Positions 1 through 7,887 of a stretch of 64,000 bases of DNA are shown here, in pieces. The stretch covers positions 1 to 64,000 of the forward strand of contig NZ_JAPVQY010000036.1 of NCBI RefSeq assembly GCF_027257875.1. The letters are read 5' to 3'. The translations under genes and the position numbers were made by a program. The stretch's first letter is position 1, and each line of letters opens with the position of its first letter. Origin of the DNA: Burkholderia sp. IMCC1007. Lineage in GTDB: Bacteria > Pseudomonadota > Gammaproteobacteria > Burkholderiales > Burkholderiaceae. The notes beneath the pieces are model-generated. The model searched no databases and was not told where the DNA came from. It saw only the letters and a list, made by a program, of their open reading frames with translations.

Positions 1-699
1 GCTCGCGCTCGCGACCGGCGCGGTGCCGTCGCGCGGCGCGGCCGGCGCCGCGTGCACGCGCTCGATGCGGCGCGCGGCCGACACGGCCAGCATCGAGAAC
101 AGCACGCACGCGACCGCGAGCGCGAACCATGCGGGTTGCCAGCCGTGCACGCCATGCACGAGCGTCGCCGGGACCAGCAGCGACGACGCGACGATCCCCC
201 ATCCCGTGCCGCCGTAATAGAGCCCGAGCAGCAGCCCCGCGTCGCGCGGCGACGCCGACGCGAGCCGCGCGGCCAGCAAGCCGCCGCTGATGAAGATCAG
301 CGCGCTGCCGATGCCGGTCGCGAGCCGCTCGATCAGCAAAGCGTTCGTGCCGGCGGTGATCCCGCATGCGGCCATCAGCATCGCCGTGAGCACGCAGCCG
401 GCCGCGAGCAGTGCGCCGGTGCGCCAGCGTCGCGACAGGAACGGGAAGGCGAGCGCGCCGATCAGGTAGCCGGCTGCGTTGGCCGTGTTCAATGCGCCGG
501 CCTGCGCGAAGCTCCAGCCGAGATCGGCCTTCATCGGCGGCAACAGCAGCGCGTATGAAAAGCGTGCGAGGCCGAGTGCGATCGCGCTGCCGAGCGACAG
601 GCAAATCGCGAGCCGCCATGCGGCCATGCGCTCGGGGTCTTTTGCACCGGCGTCCGGCCGTGCGTGGCCGGCGTGCTCGGGTTGCGGCGCTGCGCGCAT
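1..699 (-). CDS. MFS transporter, YbfB/YjiJ type (3' end beyond window)
   Basis: The reading frame starts at an ATG at 699 and runs without a stop to base 1, so about 233 N-terminal residues are seen and the C-terminal half lies outside. After a hydrophilic leader of about 30 residues there is a first membrane helix containing LSLGSAIALGLARFSYALLL, followed by PPMKADLGWSFAQAG and an NAAGYLIGAL helix. This is the pattern of the YbfB/YjiJ (MFS_4) subfamily of major facilitator exporters. The substrate is unknown. The next gene in the same direction, the acetyltransferase ending at 803, lies about 100 bp upstream, so co-transcription is possible. An overlapping ATG at 712 is in another frame. 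The family call is good; the function is not assigned. Confidence 0.8.
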   Translation of the reverse strand, partial: MRAAPQPEHAGHARPDAGAKDPERMAAWRLAICLSLGSAIALGLARFSYALLLPPMKADLGWSFAQAGALNTANAAGYLIGALAFPFLSRRWRTGALLAAGCVLTAMLMAACGITAGTNALLIERLATGIGSALIFISGGLLAARLASASPRDAGLLLGLYYGGTGWGIVASSLLVPATLVHGVHGWQPAWFALAVACVLFSMLAVSAARRIERVHAAPAAPRDGTAPVASAS

Positions 700-802
700 C
701 AGGTGTCTCCATCGTGTTCGAGGCCGCTTTGGCCCCGGGGGCCGCACGGTCGACGCAGCGTGGCATCGCCGATACGGCATCCGTGTTGTGGCCGGCGTCG
801 CA

Positions 803-1312
803 TCAGGCGTCGGCAGCCGCCTTGTCGCCGAGCCACTTGAACATCACGAGGCAATCGACGAACCCGAGCCGCGCATGACGATACGCGCGCGGCAGGCGGC
901 CGACGATGTCGAAGCCAAGTTTCTGCCACAACGCGACCGCGACCTCGTTCGTCGCGACCACCGAGTTGAACTGCATCGCGAGAAAACCGCGCTCGCGCGC
1001 GACCTGCTGCGAGTGCTCGCACATCAGGCGCGCGACGCCGCGGCCGCGCGCGGCCTCGCCGACCATGTAGCCGCAGTTGCACACGTGGTTGCCGGGGCCG
1101 GCCGCATTCGCCTTCAGGTAGTACGAGCCGAGCAGCACGCCGTCTTCTTCGGCGACCCACGTGCAGAGCGGTGCGTCGAGCCACAGTGCGCGGGCCGCTT
1201 CGCGCGTCGGCGCCGGATCGAATGCATAGGTTTCCTGAGCGGCGACGATCGCTTGATACGTGGGCCAGAAGCGCGGGAAATCGTCTTCGGTCATCGGGCG
1301 AATCGTGATCAT
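803..1312 (-). CDS. GNAT-family N-acetyltransferase
   Basis: A 169-residue protein of the Gcn5-related acetyltransferase fold, close to the usual length for a single-domain GNAT. It opens with ITIRPMTEDDFP, a typical GNAT beta-1 start. Around residues 85-110 it has the acetyl-CoA pyrophosphate-binding segment GEAARGRGVARLM, matching the [RQ]-x-x-G-x-[GA] signature. FNSVVATNEVAVALWQKLGF near residues 116-135 is the conserved motif B region. The acceptor substrate cannot be told; relatives include phosphinothricin- and amino-acid-type acetyltransferases. It lies downstream of the AraC gene (stop 1418) with a tandem-repeat-bearing gap between them. Confidence 0.88.
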   Translation of the reverse strand: MITIRPMTEDDFPRFWPTYQAIVAAQETYAFDPAPTREAARALWLDAPLCTWVAEEDGVLLGSYYLKANAAGPGNHVCNCGYMVGEAARGRGVARLMCEHSQQVARERGFLAMQFNSVVATNEVAVALWQKLGFDIVGRLPRAYRHARLGFVDCLVMFKWLGDKAAADA

Positions 1313-1370
1313 GCGGGTCCTTTCGTGATCGGGTTAAGAGACATGCGGACGGCGCCACGCGCACGGCATC

Positions 1371-1430
1371 GCGCAACGCGACGCAACTCGGCGCAACTCG
1401 GCGCAACTCAGCGCACATCAGCGCACATCG
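1371..1430. repeat. 10-bp tandem repeat, six units
   Basis: Six consecutive 10-bp units (1371-1380, 1381-1390 and so on to 1430), all variants of GCGCAACTCG or GCGCACATCA. The array runs into the 3' end of the AraC gene on the minus strand, and TCA units supply its stop at 1418 and a second redundant stop at 1408. The exact 10-bp register argues for local duplication. Confidence 0.85.
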
Positions 1431-2455
1431 CCGTCGCGCAGCAGACCGCTGCGATAGGTGCCCGGCGGCACGCCATACCAGCGCTTGAATGCCTGCGAAA
1501 AGCTCGACAGGTCGCTGAACCCCAGCCGCTCGGCCACGTCCGTCAGCGACAGATGCGCGTCGCCGAGCAGCGTCTCGGCCATCGCGCCGCGCGCCTGCGC
1601 GAGCAGCGTGCGAAACGTCGTGTGTTCGTCCTGCAGCCGGCGCTTCAGCGTGCGCGGGCTCGTGTTCATCAGCCGCGCCATGTCCTCGAGCGAGAACGGC
1701 ACGTTGCCGGGCGTCGCCGTCAGATATTGCCGCACCATCTCCGCCGTGCCCACGCGGGCGCGCCGCGCTTCGACGAGCTGGCTGCACATCTGCTCGCACA
1801 TCGACACCGTCAGCGGGTTCGCATGCGGCAGCGGCCGGTCGAGAAACGCGCGGTCGAACGCGAGGGTGTTCGCGCGCGCACCGAACGCCGGCTCGACGCC
1901 GGCAATGCGCGGCACGGATGCGGCGCCACTCGCCACGCCCGCGGCCTGCAGCGTGAAGCGCGACAACGCGAAATCGCCGCCGCCGATTTCCTGCAGCAGC
2001 ACGGCAGCGGCCGTCATGTCGCGCTCGACGAGGAATCGGCTCAGGTCGGCGTCGAGCTCCGGCGCACCGAAATTGAGCACACCGGCGCCCGGCTCCTCGC
2101 GATACGTGATCACGGTAAACGCATACGTGAGCGGCAGGAAGCGCATCGCGAGCGCCAGCGCGTCGCGCGCGGTCGCACTCGCGATCAGCCCGTAGCCCCA
2201 GACGCCGTACGCGGAGAAGTGATAGCGCTGCCCGACCTCGAAGCCGAGGCCCGGCGCACGCCCGAGCGCGCGCAGCAGGTTGCCGGTCAGCCGCAGTTCC
2301 TGCGCGGCCGTCACCTCGACGTTCGGATCGTCGAGTTGCGCGTCCGCGAGGCCCGTGCCGGCCAGCAGCTTCGTGCGCGACACGCCGCGTGCGTCGCCGA
2401 AATCGACCAGCAGCCGGGCGCTGGCCGGACTCCGGGTGAAGTCCCAGAAGCTCAT
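1418..2455 (-). CDS. AraC-family regulator with N-terminal arabinose-binding-type domain (VirS/OruR-like)
   Basis: A protein of about 345 residues if it starts at ATG 2455 (MSFWDFTRSP); an in-frame ATG at 2518 would add 21 poorly supported residues. Roughly the first 210 residues match the effector domain of the OruR/VirS class (arabinose_bd), with the characteristic FGLLG-like stretch replaced here by YGVWGYGLIAS. The last 100 residues carry two helix-turn-helix motifs: SLEDMARLMNTSPRTLKRRL, then LSLTDVAERLGFSDLSSFSQ followed by AFKRWYGVPPGTYR. It is divergent from the small ORF, GMC oxidoreductase and BVMO-esterase genes starting at 2598, so it probably controls them. VirS of Mycobacterium tuberculosis similarly faces a monooxygenase/esterase operon; that parallel is inference. 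Confidence 0.9.
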   Translation of the reverse strand: MSFWDFTRSPASARLLVDFGDARGVSRTKLLAGTGLADAQLDDPNVEVTAAQELRLTGNLLRALGRAPGLGFEVGQRYHFSAYGVWGYGLIASATARDALALAMRFLPLTYAFTVITYREEPGAGVLNFGAPELDADLSRFLVERDMTAAAVLLQEIGGGDFALSRFTLQAAGVASGAASVPRIAGVEPAFGARANTLAFDRAFLDRPLPHANPLTVSMCEQMCSQLVEARRARVGTAEMVRQYLTATPGNVPFSLEDMARLMNTSPRTLKRRLQDEHTTFRTLLAQARGAMAETLLGDAHLSLTDVAERLGFSDLSSFSQAFKRWYGVPPGTYRSGLLRDGDVR

Positions 2456-2597
2456 GCGGAGAAACCCTCGAAGCGCCGATTTGGCCCAAATACTAAAACA
2501 ATTGTCCCGAAGCAGCATTGGTGTTTTCCCATCCGGCCCGCACCATCGGCGTCATCGATCGTCGCCCGAACGACGCCAACGCCCAGGAGGAGACACC
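2456..2597. promoter_or_regulatory. Divergent regulatory region of the alcohol/BVMO cluster
   Basis: 142 bp between the AraC gene and the plus-strand operon. It contains the only AT-rich patch nearby, around 2479-2508, with the small palindrome ACAATTGT at 2498-2505 next to TACTAAAA. A strong Shine-Dalgarno AGGAGG sits at 2585-2590 in front of the ATG at 2598. The operator is not defined. Confidence 0.45.
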
Positions 2598-2810
2598 ATG
2601 CGACCGAGTCGCCCCCCCGACCTCGCCGCCCGCTTCGCGCGCCAGCACGAAGCATGCGCCCGCGACCCTGCGCCGCCGCTCGCGCGCCGCGTATTCAGCG
2701 ATCGCAAGCCTGTTTTCGATCACGCGCGCCGCAGCGGCACCGCGCCGTTCCGCACGCCGTACGGCCAGACCTTCGACCGGCTGCTGCGCGTGCCGACGCG
2801 CATCGCATGA
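2598..2810 (+). CDS. Small hypothetical protein (70 aa), first gene of the alcohol/BVMO operon
   Basis: A 70-residue ORF (MRPSRPPDLAARFARQHE...) starting 7 bases after a perfect AGGAGG ribosome-binding site, the best in this region. It ends 26 bp before the GMC oxidoreductase start, so it is translated ahead of it if the operon is transcribed from the divergent promoter. It is basic and Arg/Pro-rich, with no signal peptide, membrane segment, Cys or motif I recognise. It might be a real small protein, a translated leader, or a remnant. The strong start signal is the main support; the function is unknown. Confidence 0.5.
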   Translation: MRPSRPPDLAARFARQHEACARDPAPPLARRVFSDRKPVFDHARRSGTAPFRTPYGQTFDRLLRVPTRIA

Positions 2811-2836
2811 CCCATCGACCATCTGGAGAGAATTTC

Positions 2837-4564
2837 ATGAGCAAGACTTACGACTACATCGTCGTCGGCGGCGGTTCGGGCGGATGCGTCGTGGCAGGAC
2901 GACTGACCGAAGACCCGGCCGTCACCGTGTGCGTGCTCGAGGCCGGCGGCCGCGGCGACAGCGCGGTCGTCAACGTGCCGACCGGCGCCGTGGCGATGCT
3001 GTCGACCCGCTTGAACAACTGGGCGTTCGATACCGTGCCGCAGCCGGGGCTCGGCGGGCGCATCGGCTATCAGCCGCGCGGCAAGGCGCTCGGCGGCTCG
3101 TCCGCGATCAATGCGATGGTCTATATCCGCGGCCATCGCGTCGACTACGACGGCTGGGCGGCGCTCGGCAACGAGGGCTGGGCCTACGACGACGTGCTGC
3201 CGTACTTCCGCCTGAGCGAGCACAACGAGCGCTTCGACGATGCGTGGCACGGCCGCGACGGCCCACTGTGGGTCAGCGACCTGCGCACCGGCAACCCGTT
3301 CCACGCGCGCTATCTCGATGCGGCGCGCCAGGCCGGCCTGCCGCTCACCGACGACTTCAACGGCGCGCAGCAGGAAGGCGTCGGCATCTACCAGGTCACG
3401 CAGAAGCACGGCGAACGGTGGAGCGCGGCACGCGCGTACCTGCTGCCGCACATCGGCCGCCGCGACAACCTGACCGTCGAAACCCATGCGCAGGTGCTGC
3501 GCATCCTGTTCGACGGCACGCGCGCCACCGGTGTCGAGGTGCGGCAGCACGGCGAAGTCCGCACGCTGCATGCGCGACGCGAAGTCGTGCTCGCGGCCGG
3601 CGCGTTGCAGACGCCTCAGTTGCTGATGCTGTCCGGCATCGGCCCGGCCGCCGAACTGCAACGGCACGGCATTCCGATGCGCGCCGACCTGCGCGGCGTC
3701 GGCCGCAACCTGCAGGATCATCCGGACTTCATCCTCGGCTACCGCGCGCGCAGCGTCGACACGATGGGTGTATCCGCGCGCGGCGGCCTGCGCATGCTGC
3801 GCGAATTCATGCGCTTTCGCCGCGAACGGCGCGGGATGCTGACGTCGAATTTCGCGGAAGGCGGCGGCTTCCTCAAGACGCGCGCCGGCCTCGATGCGCC
3901 CGACATCCAGTTGCACTTCGTCGTCGCGCTCGTCGACGATCATGCGCGCCGCCTGCATGCCGGCCACGGGCTGTCGTGCCATGTGTGCCTGCTGCGGCCG
4001 CGCAGCCGCGGCTCGGTCACGCTGCACGGCGCCGACCCGCTTGCCGCGCCGCGCATCGATCCCGCGTTCTTCGACGATCCGCGCGACCTCGACGACATGG
4101 TTGCCGGCTTCAAGCTCACGCGCCGGCTGATGGAAGCGCCCGCGCTCGCCGAATGGACCACGCGCGACGTGTTCACCGCGAACGTGACGACCGACGACGC
4201 GATTCGCGACGTGCTGCGCCGGCGCACCGACACCGTGTATCACCCGGTCGGCACATGCCGGATGGGCCGCGATGCGCTCGCCGTCGTCGATCCTCAGTTG
4301 CGCGTGCATGGCATGGAGGGGCTGCGCATCGTCGATGCGTCGATCATGCCGACGCTGATCGGCGGCAACACCAATGCGCCGACGATCATGATCGCCGAGA
4401 AGGCCGTCGACCTGATGCGCGGCGTGCGGCGCACGGCGGCATGCGCACCCGCCGATACGCGCTGCGAGCCGGCCGATGCGCCGGCACACCGCGATACCGT
4501 TCCAGCGTCGTGCATGTCGCGCGATGCGATCCAGCACGAGGAAACCCGCCATGTCGTCGCCTGA
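2837..4564 (+). CDS. GMC-family FAD-dependent oxidoreductase (choline/alcohol dehydrogenase-like)
   Basis: A 575-residue flavoprotein of the glucose-methanol-choline family. The start is at ATG 2837, with GGAGAG at 2825-2830. The N-terminal ADP-binding motif is YDYIVVGGGSGGCVVAGRL (residues 5-23). GMC signature 1 region is GKALGGSSAINAMVYIRG, signature 2 region is GALQTPQLLMLSGIGP, and the C-terminal catalytic His area is YHPVGTCRMG followed by VVDPQLRVHGMEGLRIVDAS. The family oxidises primary or secondary alcohols to aldehydes or ketones using FAD. It overlaps the downstream BVMO-esterase by 14 bp, so the two are translationally coupled and the ketone product is a plausible substrate of that enzyme. 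The C-terminus has an unusual Ala/Arg-rich extension of about 40 residues. Confidence 0.93.
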   Translation: MSKTYDYIVVGGGSGGCVVAGRLTEDPAVTVCVLEAGGRGDSAVVNVPTGAVAMLSTRLNNWAFDTVPQPGLGGRIGYQPRGKALGGSSAINAMVYIRGHRVDYDGWAALGNEGWAYDDVLPYFRLSEHNERFDDAWHGRDGPLWVSDLRTGNPFHARYLDAARQAGLPLTDDFNGAQQEGVGIYQVTQKHGERWSAARAYLLPHIGRRDNLTVETHAQVLRILFDGTRATGVEVRQHGEVRTLHARREVVLAAGALQTPQLLMLSGIGPAAELQRHGIPMRADLRGVGRNLQDHPDFILGYRARSVDTMGVSARGGLRMLREFMRFRRERRGMLTSNFAEGGGFLKTRAGLDAPDIQLHFVVALVDDHARRLHAGHGLSCHVCLLRPRSRGSVTLHGADPLAAPRIDPAFFDDPRDLDDMVAGFKLTRRLMEAPALAEWTTRDVFTANVTTDDAIRDVLRRRTDTVYHPVGTCRMGRDALAVVDPQLRVHGMEGLRIVDASIMPTLIGGNTNAPTIMIAEKAVDLMRGVRRTAACAPADTRCEPADAPAHRDTVPASCMSRDAIQHEETRHVVA

Positions 4565-7097
4565 AGCGCTCCATTCCGCCGCATCGGCCGCGCCGCTGTC
4601 GGCCATCATCATCGGCGCCGGCTTCGCCGGCATCGGCATGGCGATCGCACTGCAACGCGCCGGCATTCACGACTTCGTGATCGCCGAACGCTCGCACGAC
4701 GTGGGCGGCGTGTGGCGCGACAACCGCTACCCGGGCGCCGCGTGCGACGTGCCCTCGCATCTGTACTCGTTCTCGTTCGAGCCGAATCCGGCGTGGTCGC
4801 GCGTGTTCGCGCCGCAGCCGGAAATCCATGCGTATCTGCAGCACTGTGCGCGCAAATATGGCCTCGAACGCTATCTGCGTTTCGGCGCGGAAGTCGCCGA
4901 TGCGCGATATGACGACGCCCGCGCACGGTGGGATGTGACGCTCGCCGACGGCACGACGCTCAGCGCGACCCTGCTCATCAGCGGCACCGGCCAGTTGAGC
5001 CGCCCCGCGATGCCCGACCTGCCCGGCATCGACACGTTTCGCGGCCGCGCATTCCACTCCGCACACTGGGATCACGACTATTCGCTTGCCGGCAAACGCG
5101 TGGCGGTGGTCGGCACCGGCGCGTCGGCGATCCAGTTCGTCCCTGCGATCGCCCGTGACGTCGCGCGCCTCGTCGTATTCCAGCGTTCGCCGGCCTACGT
5201 GATGCCGCGTCCCGACCGCGCGTATCGCGCGTGGGAGCACGCGCTGTTCCGCCGGCTGCCGTGGGCGATGAAGCTGTACCGCGCGTCGATCTATGTGCGC
5301 TACGAGTCGCGGGCGGTCGCGTTCACGCGGCTGCGCGGGCTGATGGATCTCGCGGTCGGCCGGCCGTTTCGCAAGCTGCTCGCGCGCGATGTGCGCGACC
5401 CCGCGCTGCGCGCACGGCTCACGCCCGACTATCCGATCGGCTGCAAACGGATCCTGCTGTCGAGCGACTATCTCGCCGCGATCGCTCGCGACAACGTCGA
5501 ACTCGTCACGCAACGCATCCGGCGCGTGACCGAGGACGGCATCGAGACCGACGACGGCGTCCATCATCCGGTCGACGCGATCGTCTACGGCACCGGCTTC
5601 GCCGCGACCGCGTTCCTGTCGCCGATGCGCATCACGGGCCGCGACGGGCTCGAGCTGAACGACGCATGGCGACGCGGCGCGCAGGCGTATCTCGGCCTCA
5701 CCGTGCCCGGCTTTCCGAATTTCTTCATGCTGTACGGGCCGAACACCAACCTCGGCCACAACTCGATCGTGTACATGCTCGAAAGCCAGATCGCACATGT
5801 GATGCGCTGCGTGCTCGCGATGCGGCGCGACGGCGCGCGCGCGATCGACGTCGATCCGCGCCGCTACCGGCACTTCAACGTGCACGTGCAACGGCGGCTC
5901 GCCGGCTCGATATGGAGCGGCTGCAACAGCTGGTACGTCGATGCGTCGGGGCACAACAGCACGAACTGGCCGGGCTTCACGCTGACCTATCGATGGCTCA
6001 CGCGCTTCGCCGGGCTGTCCCCGTACCGCTTCACGCGGCCGCTGCCCGGCGGCGTCGCGCCCGTGGCCGTGGCCGTGCCCGTGCCCGTGCCCGTGCCCGT
6101 GCCCACACACACGCACACGCTCAGGCACACGCTCACGCCCACGCCGACGCCCACGCACGGCGTCGTCGTCGCGCCGCCTGCCGGCCGCGCAGAAGCGCTC
6201 GCCGCCGCGTCGCTGCGCGGCTTTCTGCGCGTCGCGTTCCGGCCGCTGATCGGGCCGCCGTTCGGCGCGCGCATGCAGCGCGGTGTCGTCGCGTTGCTGG
6301 CGCCGCTGATGCCCGGCGCGGGCGGTACGCTGCGCTACCGGATGTTGGCCCATGGCGTGCCGGTCGAAGTGATCGCGCCGAAGCACGGCGATGCGGGCGG
6401 CGCGATGCTGTATCTGCACGGCGGTGCGTTCTGTGTCGGCGGCCCGCATACGCATCGCGGCGTGACGACGCGGCTCGCCGCCGAAGCCGGCCTGCCGGTG
6501 TGGGTGCCCGACTACCGGCTCGCGCCCGAGCATCCGAGCCCCGCGGCGCTCGACGATGCGCTCGCCGCCTACGACGCGTTGCGCGCGCAGGGCTACGCGC
6601 CGCACCGGATCGTGATTGCCGGCGATTCGGCCGGCGGCGCGCTCGCGCTGGCGCTCGCCGTCGCGCTACGCGATCGTGGCGAGCCGGCGGCCGCCGCGCT
6701 GCTGCTGATCTCGCCCGTGACCGATCCCGCACTGGGCGGCGACACGCTCACGTCGCGCCGCCACGACGATCCGATGATCCGGCGCGGCTGGCTCGAACAG
6801 GGTTTGCGCTGGTATCACGGGGCGGGCTCGGCTGCGGCGCGCGGCCCGCTCGACACCGATCTGCGCGGCATGCCGCCGATGCTGGTGCAGGCCGGCGATC
6901 AGGAGGTGCTGCTGTCGGATGCGCAGCGGCTCGCCGAGCATGCGCGCGCGTGCGGCGTGCCGTGCCGGCTCGAAGTGCATGCCGCGCGCTGGCACGTGTT
7001 TCATCTGCAGGCGTTCTACCTGCGCTCGGCGCGCGATGCGCTGCGCACGCTGGCCGCATTTGCGGCGGAACGGGTGGCCACGGTGGCGGCGCCATGA
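4551..7097 (+). CDS. Fused Baeyer-Villiger monooxygenase and alpha/beta-hydrolase (HSL-type esterase)
   Basis: An 848-residue bifunctional protein; ATG 4551 is preceded by GAGGAAA. Residues 1-500 are a flavin monooxygenase: FAD-binding IIIGAGFAGIGMAIAL near residues 18-33, the Baeyer-Villiger fingerprint FRGRAFHSAHWD from F163 to W173-D174, the NADPH-binding VVGTGASAIQF, and YGTGFAATAF. Residues 503-537 are a low-complexity linker (VA/VP pairs, then Thr-His and Thr-Pro pairs). Residues 545-848 are a hormone-sensitive-lipase-type esterase with oxyanion motif HGG at 623-625, nucleophile S693 in GDSAGG, and a terminal His at about 818. A ketone oxidised to an ester by the first half could be hydrolysed by the second. 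In other bacteria these activities are normally separate adjacent genes. It follows a GMC alcohol oxidoreductase in the same operon. Confidence 0.93.
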   Translation: MSSPEALHSAASAAPLSAIIIGAGFAGIGMAIALQRAGIHDFVIAERSHDVGGVWRDNRYPGAACDVPSHLYSFSFEPNPAWSRVFAPQPEIHAYLQHCARKYGLERYLRFGAEVADARYDDARARWDVTLADGTTLSATLLISGTGQLSRPAMPDLPGIDTFRGRAFHSAHWDHDYSLAGKRVAVVGTGASAIQFVPAIARDVARLVVFQRSPAYVMPRPDRAYRAWEHALFRRLPWAMKLYRASIYVRYESRAVAFTRLRGLMDLAVGRPFRKLLARDVRDPALRARLTPDYPIGCKRILLSSDYLAAIARDNVELVTQRIRRVTEDGIETDDGVHHPVDAIVYGTGFAATAFLSPMRITGRDGLELNDAWRRGAQAYLGLTVPGFPNFFMLYGPNTNLGHNSIVYMLESQIAHVMRCVLAMRRDGARAIDVDPRRYRHFNVHVQRRLAGSIWSGCNSWYVDASGHNSTNWPGFTLTYRWLTRFAGLSPYRFTRPLPGGVAPVAVAVPVPVPVPVPTHTHTLRHTLTPTPTPTHGVVVAPPAGRAEALAAASLRGFLRVAFRPLIGPPFGARMQRGVVALLAPLMPGAGGTLRYRMLAHGVPVEVIAPKHGDAGGAMLYLHGGAFCVGGPHTHRGVTTRLAAEAGLPVWVPDYRLAPEHPSPAALDDALAAYDALRAQGYAPHRIVIAGDSAGGALALALAVALRDRGEPAAAALLLISPVTDPALGGDTLTSRRHDDPMIRRGWLEQGLRWYHGAGSAAARGPLDTDLRGMPPMLVQAGDQEVLLSDAQRLAEHARACGVPCRLEVHAARWHVFHLQAFYLRSARDALRTLAAFAAERVATVAAP
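6060..6160 (+). repeat. In-frame hexanucleotide repeat encoding the BVMO-esterase linker
   Basis: Two GTGGCC and five GTGCCC hexamers (Val-Ala, Val-Pro), then alternating CAC/ACG runs giving Thr-His, then ACG/CCC runs giving Thr-Pro. All are in frame inside the 4551-7097 gene. Changes by whole hexamers would alter linker length without a frameshift. Confidence 0.9.
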
Positions 7098-7115
7098 CCC
7101 TGCACCGGTGATGCA

Positions 7116-7155
7116 GCGCGATCGGCGCAGCGGTTCGCCGCGGCCCCGATCGCGC
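7116..7155 (+). terminator. Nested GC hairpin after the BVMO-esterase gene (putative terminator)
   Basis: Outer arms GCGCGATCGG (7116-7125) and CCGATCGCGC (7146-7155) pair perfectly. The loop contains an inner GCGG-TTCG-CCGC hairpin (7130-7141) with a stable UUCG tetraloop. It begins 18 bp after the stop codon. A T-run at about 7199-7206 is too far away for a classic intrinsic terminator, so termination is inferred from the fold and position. Confidence 0.5.
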
Positions 7156-7288
7156 CGCTTGCAGCAATGCGACACCGTCTTGCCAAAACCGGCCGTTTAT
7201 TTTTTTCCGGCGCGCGCGGCCGCGCATCATCTCCGCAAGCCTCGGCGCGCTGCCGTGGCGACGATCCCCTCACTCCGGCGGAGACACA

Positions 7289-7843
7289 ATGAAAAGAACC
7301 CATACCCTCAACACGCTTGCTCTGCTTTGCTGCGTGGGCCTCCAGTGCGCGACGTCGGCGTTCGCGGACGAACCGAAGAAGGTCGCGTTCGTCGACACGG
7401 GCAATACCGGACGCAGCGTGATGGCCGAAGCGATCGCAGGACAACTGATCGAGCAACGCCACGCACATATCGCGGTGATCTCGCGCGCGGTGGACGAGGA
7501 TCCGTACGACGTGAAGCCCGAGGCCAACGGCGTGATCCTGATGAAGCGGCGCGGGCTCGACACGTCCGCGCATCGTTCGGTGCAACTGAACGCGAACGAC
7601 GTCAAGCATTCCGACGTGATCCTGACGATGACCGACAAGCACAAGGAAAAAGTGCTCGCGCTCTATCCGTCGGCGGCCGGCAAGGTGTTTACGCTCGCCG
7701 AATATGCGACCGGCGAGCACAAGGACGTGCCCGACGCGTGGGGCAAGCCGATCGACTTCTACGAATCGGTGACCGCGCAGCTCGACGCGTTCATCCCGGC
7801 CGCGCTCGACAAGGTCGCGACGGCCGCGCCCGCGAAGCCGTAA
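7289..7843 (+). CDS. Secreted low-molecular-weight tyrosine-phosphatase-like protein lacking the catalytic Cys
   Basis: 184 residues with an apparent Sec signal peptide: MKRTHTL, a hydrophobic core to about residue 22, and a likely cut after SAFA at residue 26. The mature part resembles the LMW-PTP/arsenate-reductase fold, but the P-loop reads FVDTGNTGRSVMAE instead of the canonical VCxGNxCRSPMAE. D36 therefore replaces the nucleophilic Cys and G41 the second Cys. The downstream VPDAWGKP is near the usual DPW/DPY general-acid loop. The preserved G-N-T-x-R-S loop suggests it may still bind an oxyanion without acting as a phosphatase. It stands alone, 191 bp after the BVMO-esterase. A periplasmic binding role is speculation. 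Confidence 0.82.
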   Translation: MKRTHTLNTLALLCCVGLQCATSAFADEPKKVAFVDTGNTGRSVMAEAIAGQLIEQRHAHIAVISRAVDEDPYDVKPEANGVILMKRRGLDTSAHRSVQLNANDVKHSDVILTMTDKHKEKVLALYPSAAGKVFTLAEYATGEHKDVPDAWGKPIDFYESVTAQLDAFIPAALDKVATAAPAKP

Positions 7844-7887
7844 CGCGGTTGCACTTGCGGGGTCGCCCGTCGCAATGTCCGGCGGCC

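Noticed and set aside
479-4564. Very long open frame (over 1300 codons) on the plus strand across the GNAT, AraC and GMC genes
   Set aside because: Only its 3' part (from 2837) is a real gene. The rest is antisense to the acetyltransferase and AraC genes, Arg/Ala-rich, and arises from high GC at third positions.
2518-4680. Open frames of 650-720 codons overlapping the GMC oxidoreductase on both strands
   Set aside because: No family motifs, extreme Arg content, and complete overlap with a gene that has intact GMC signatures in another frame.
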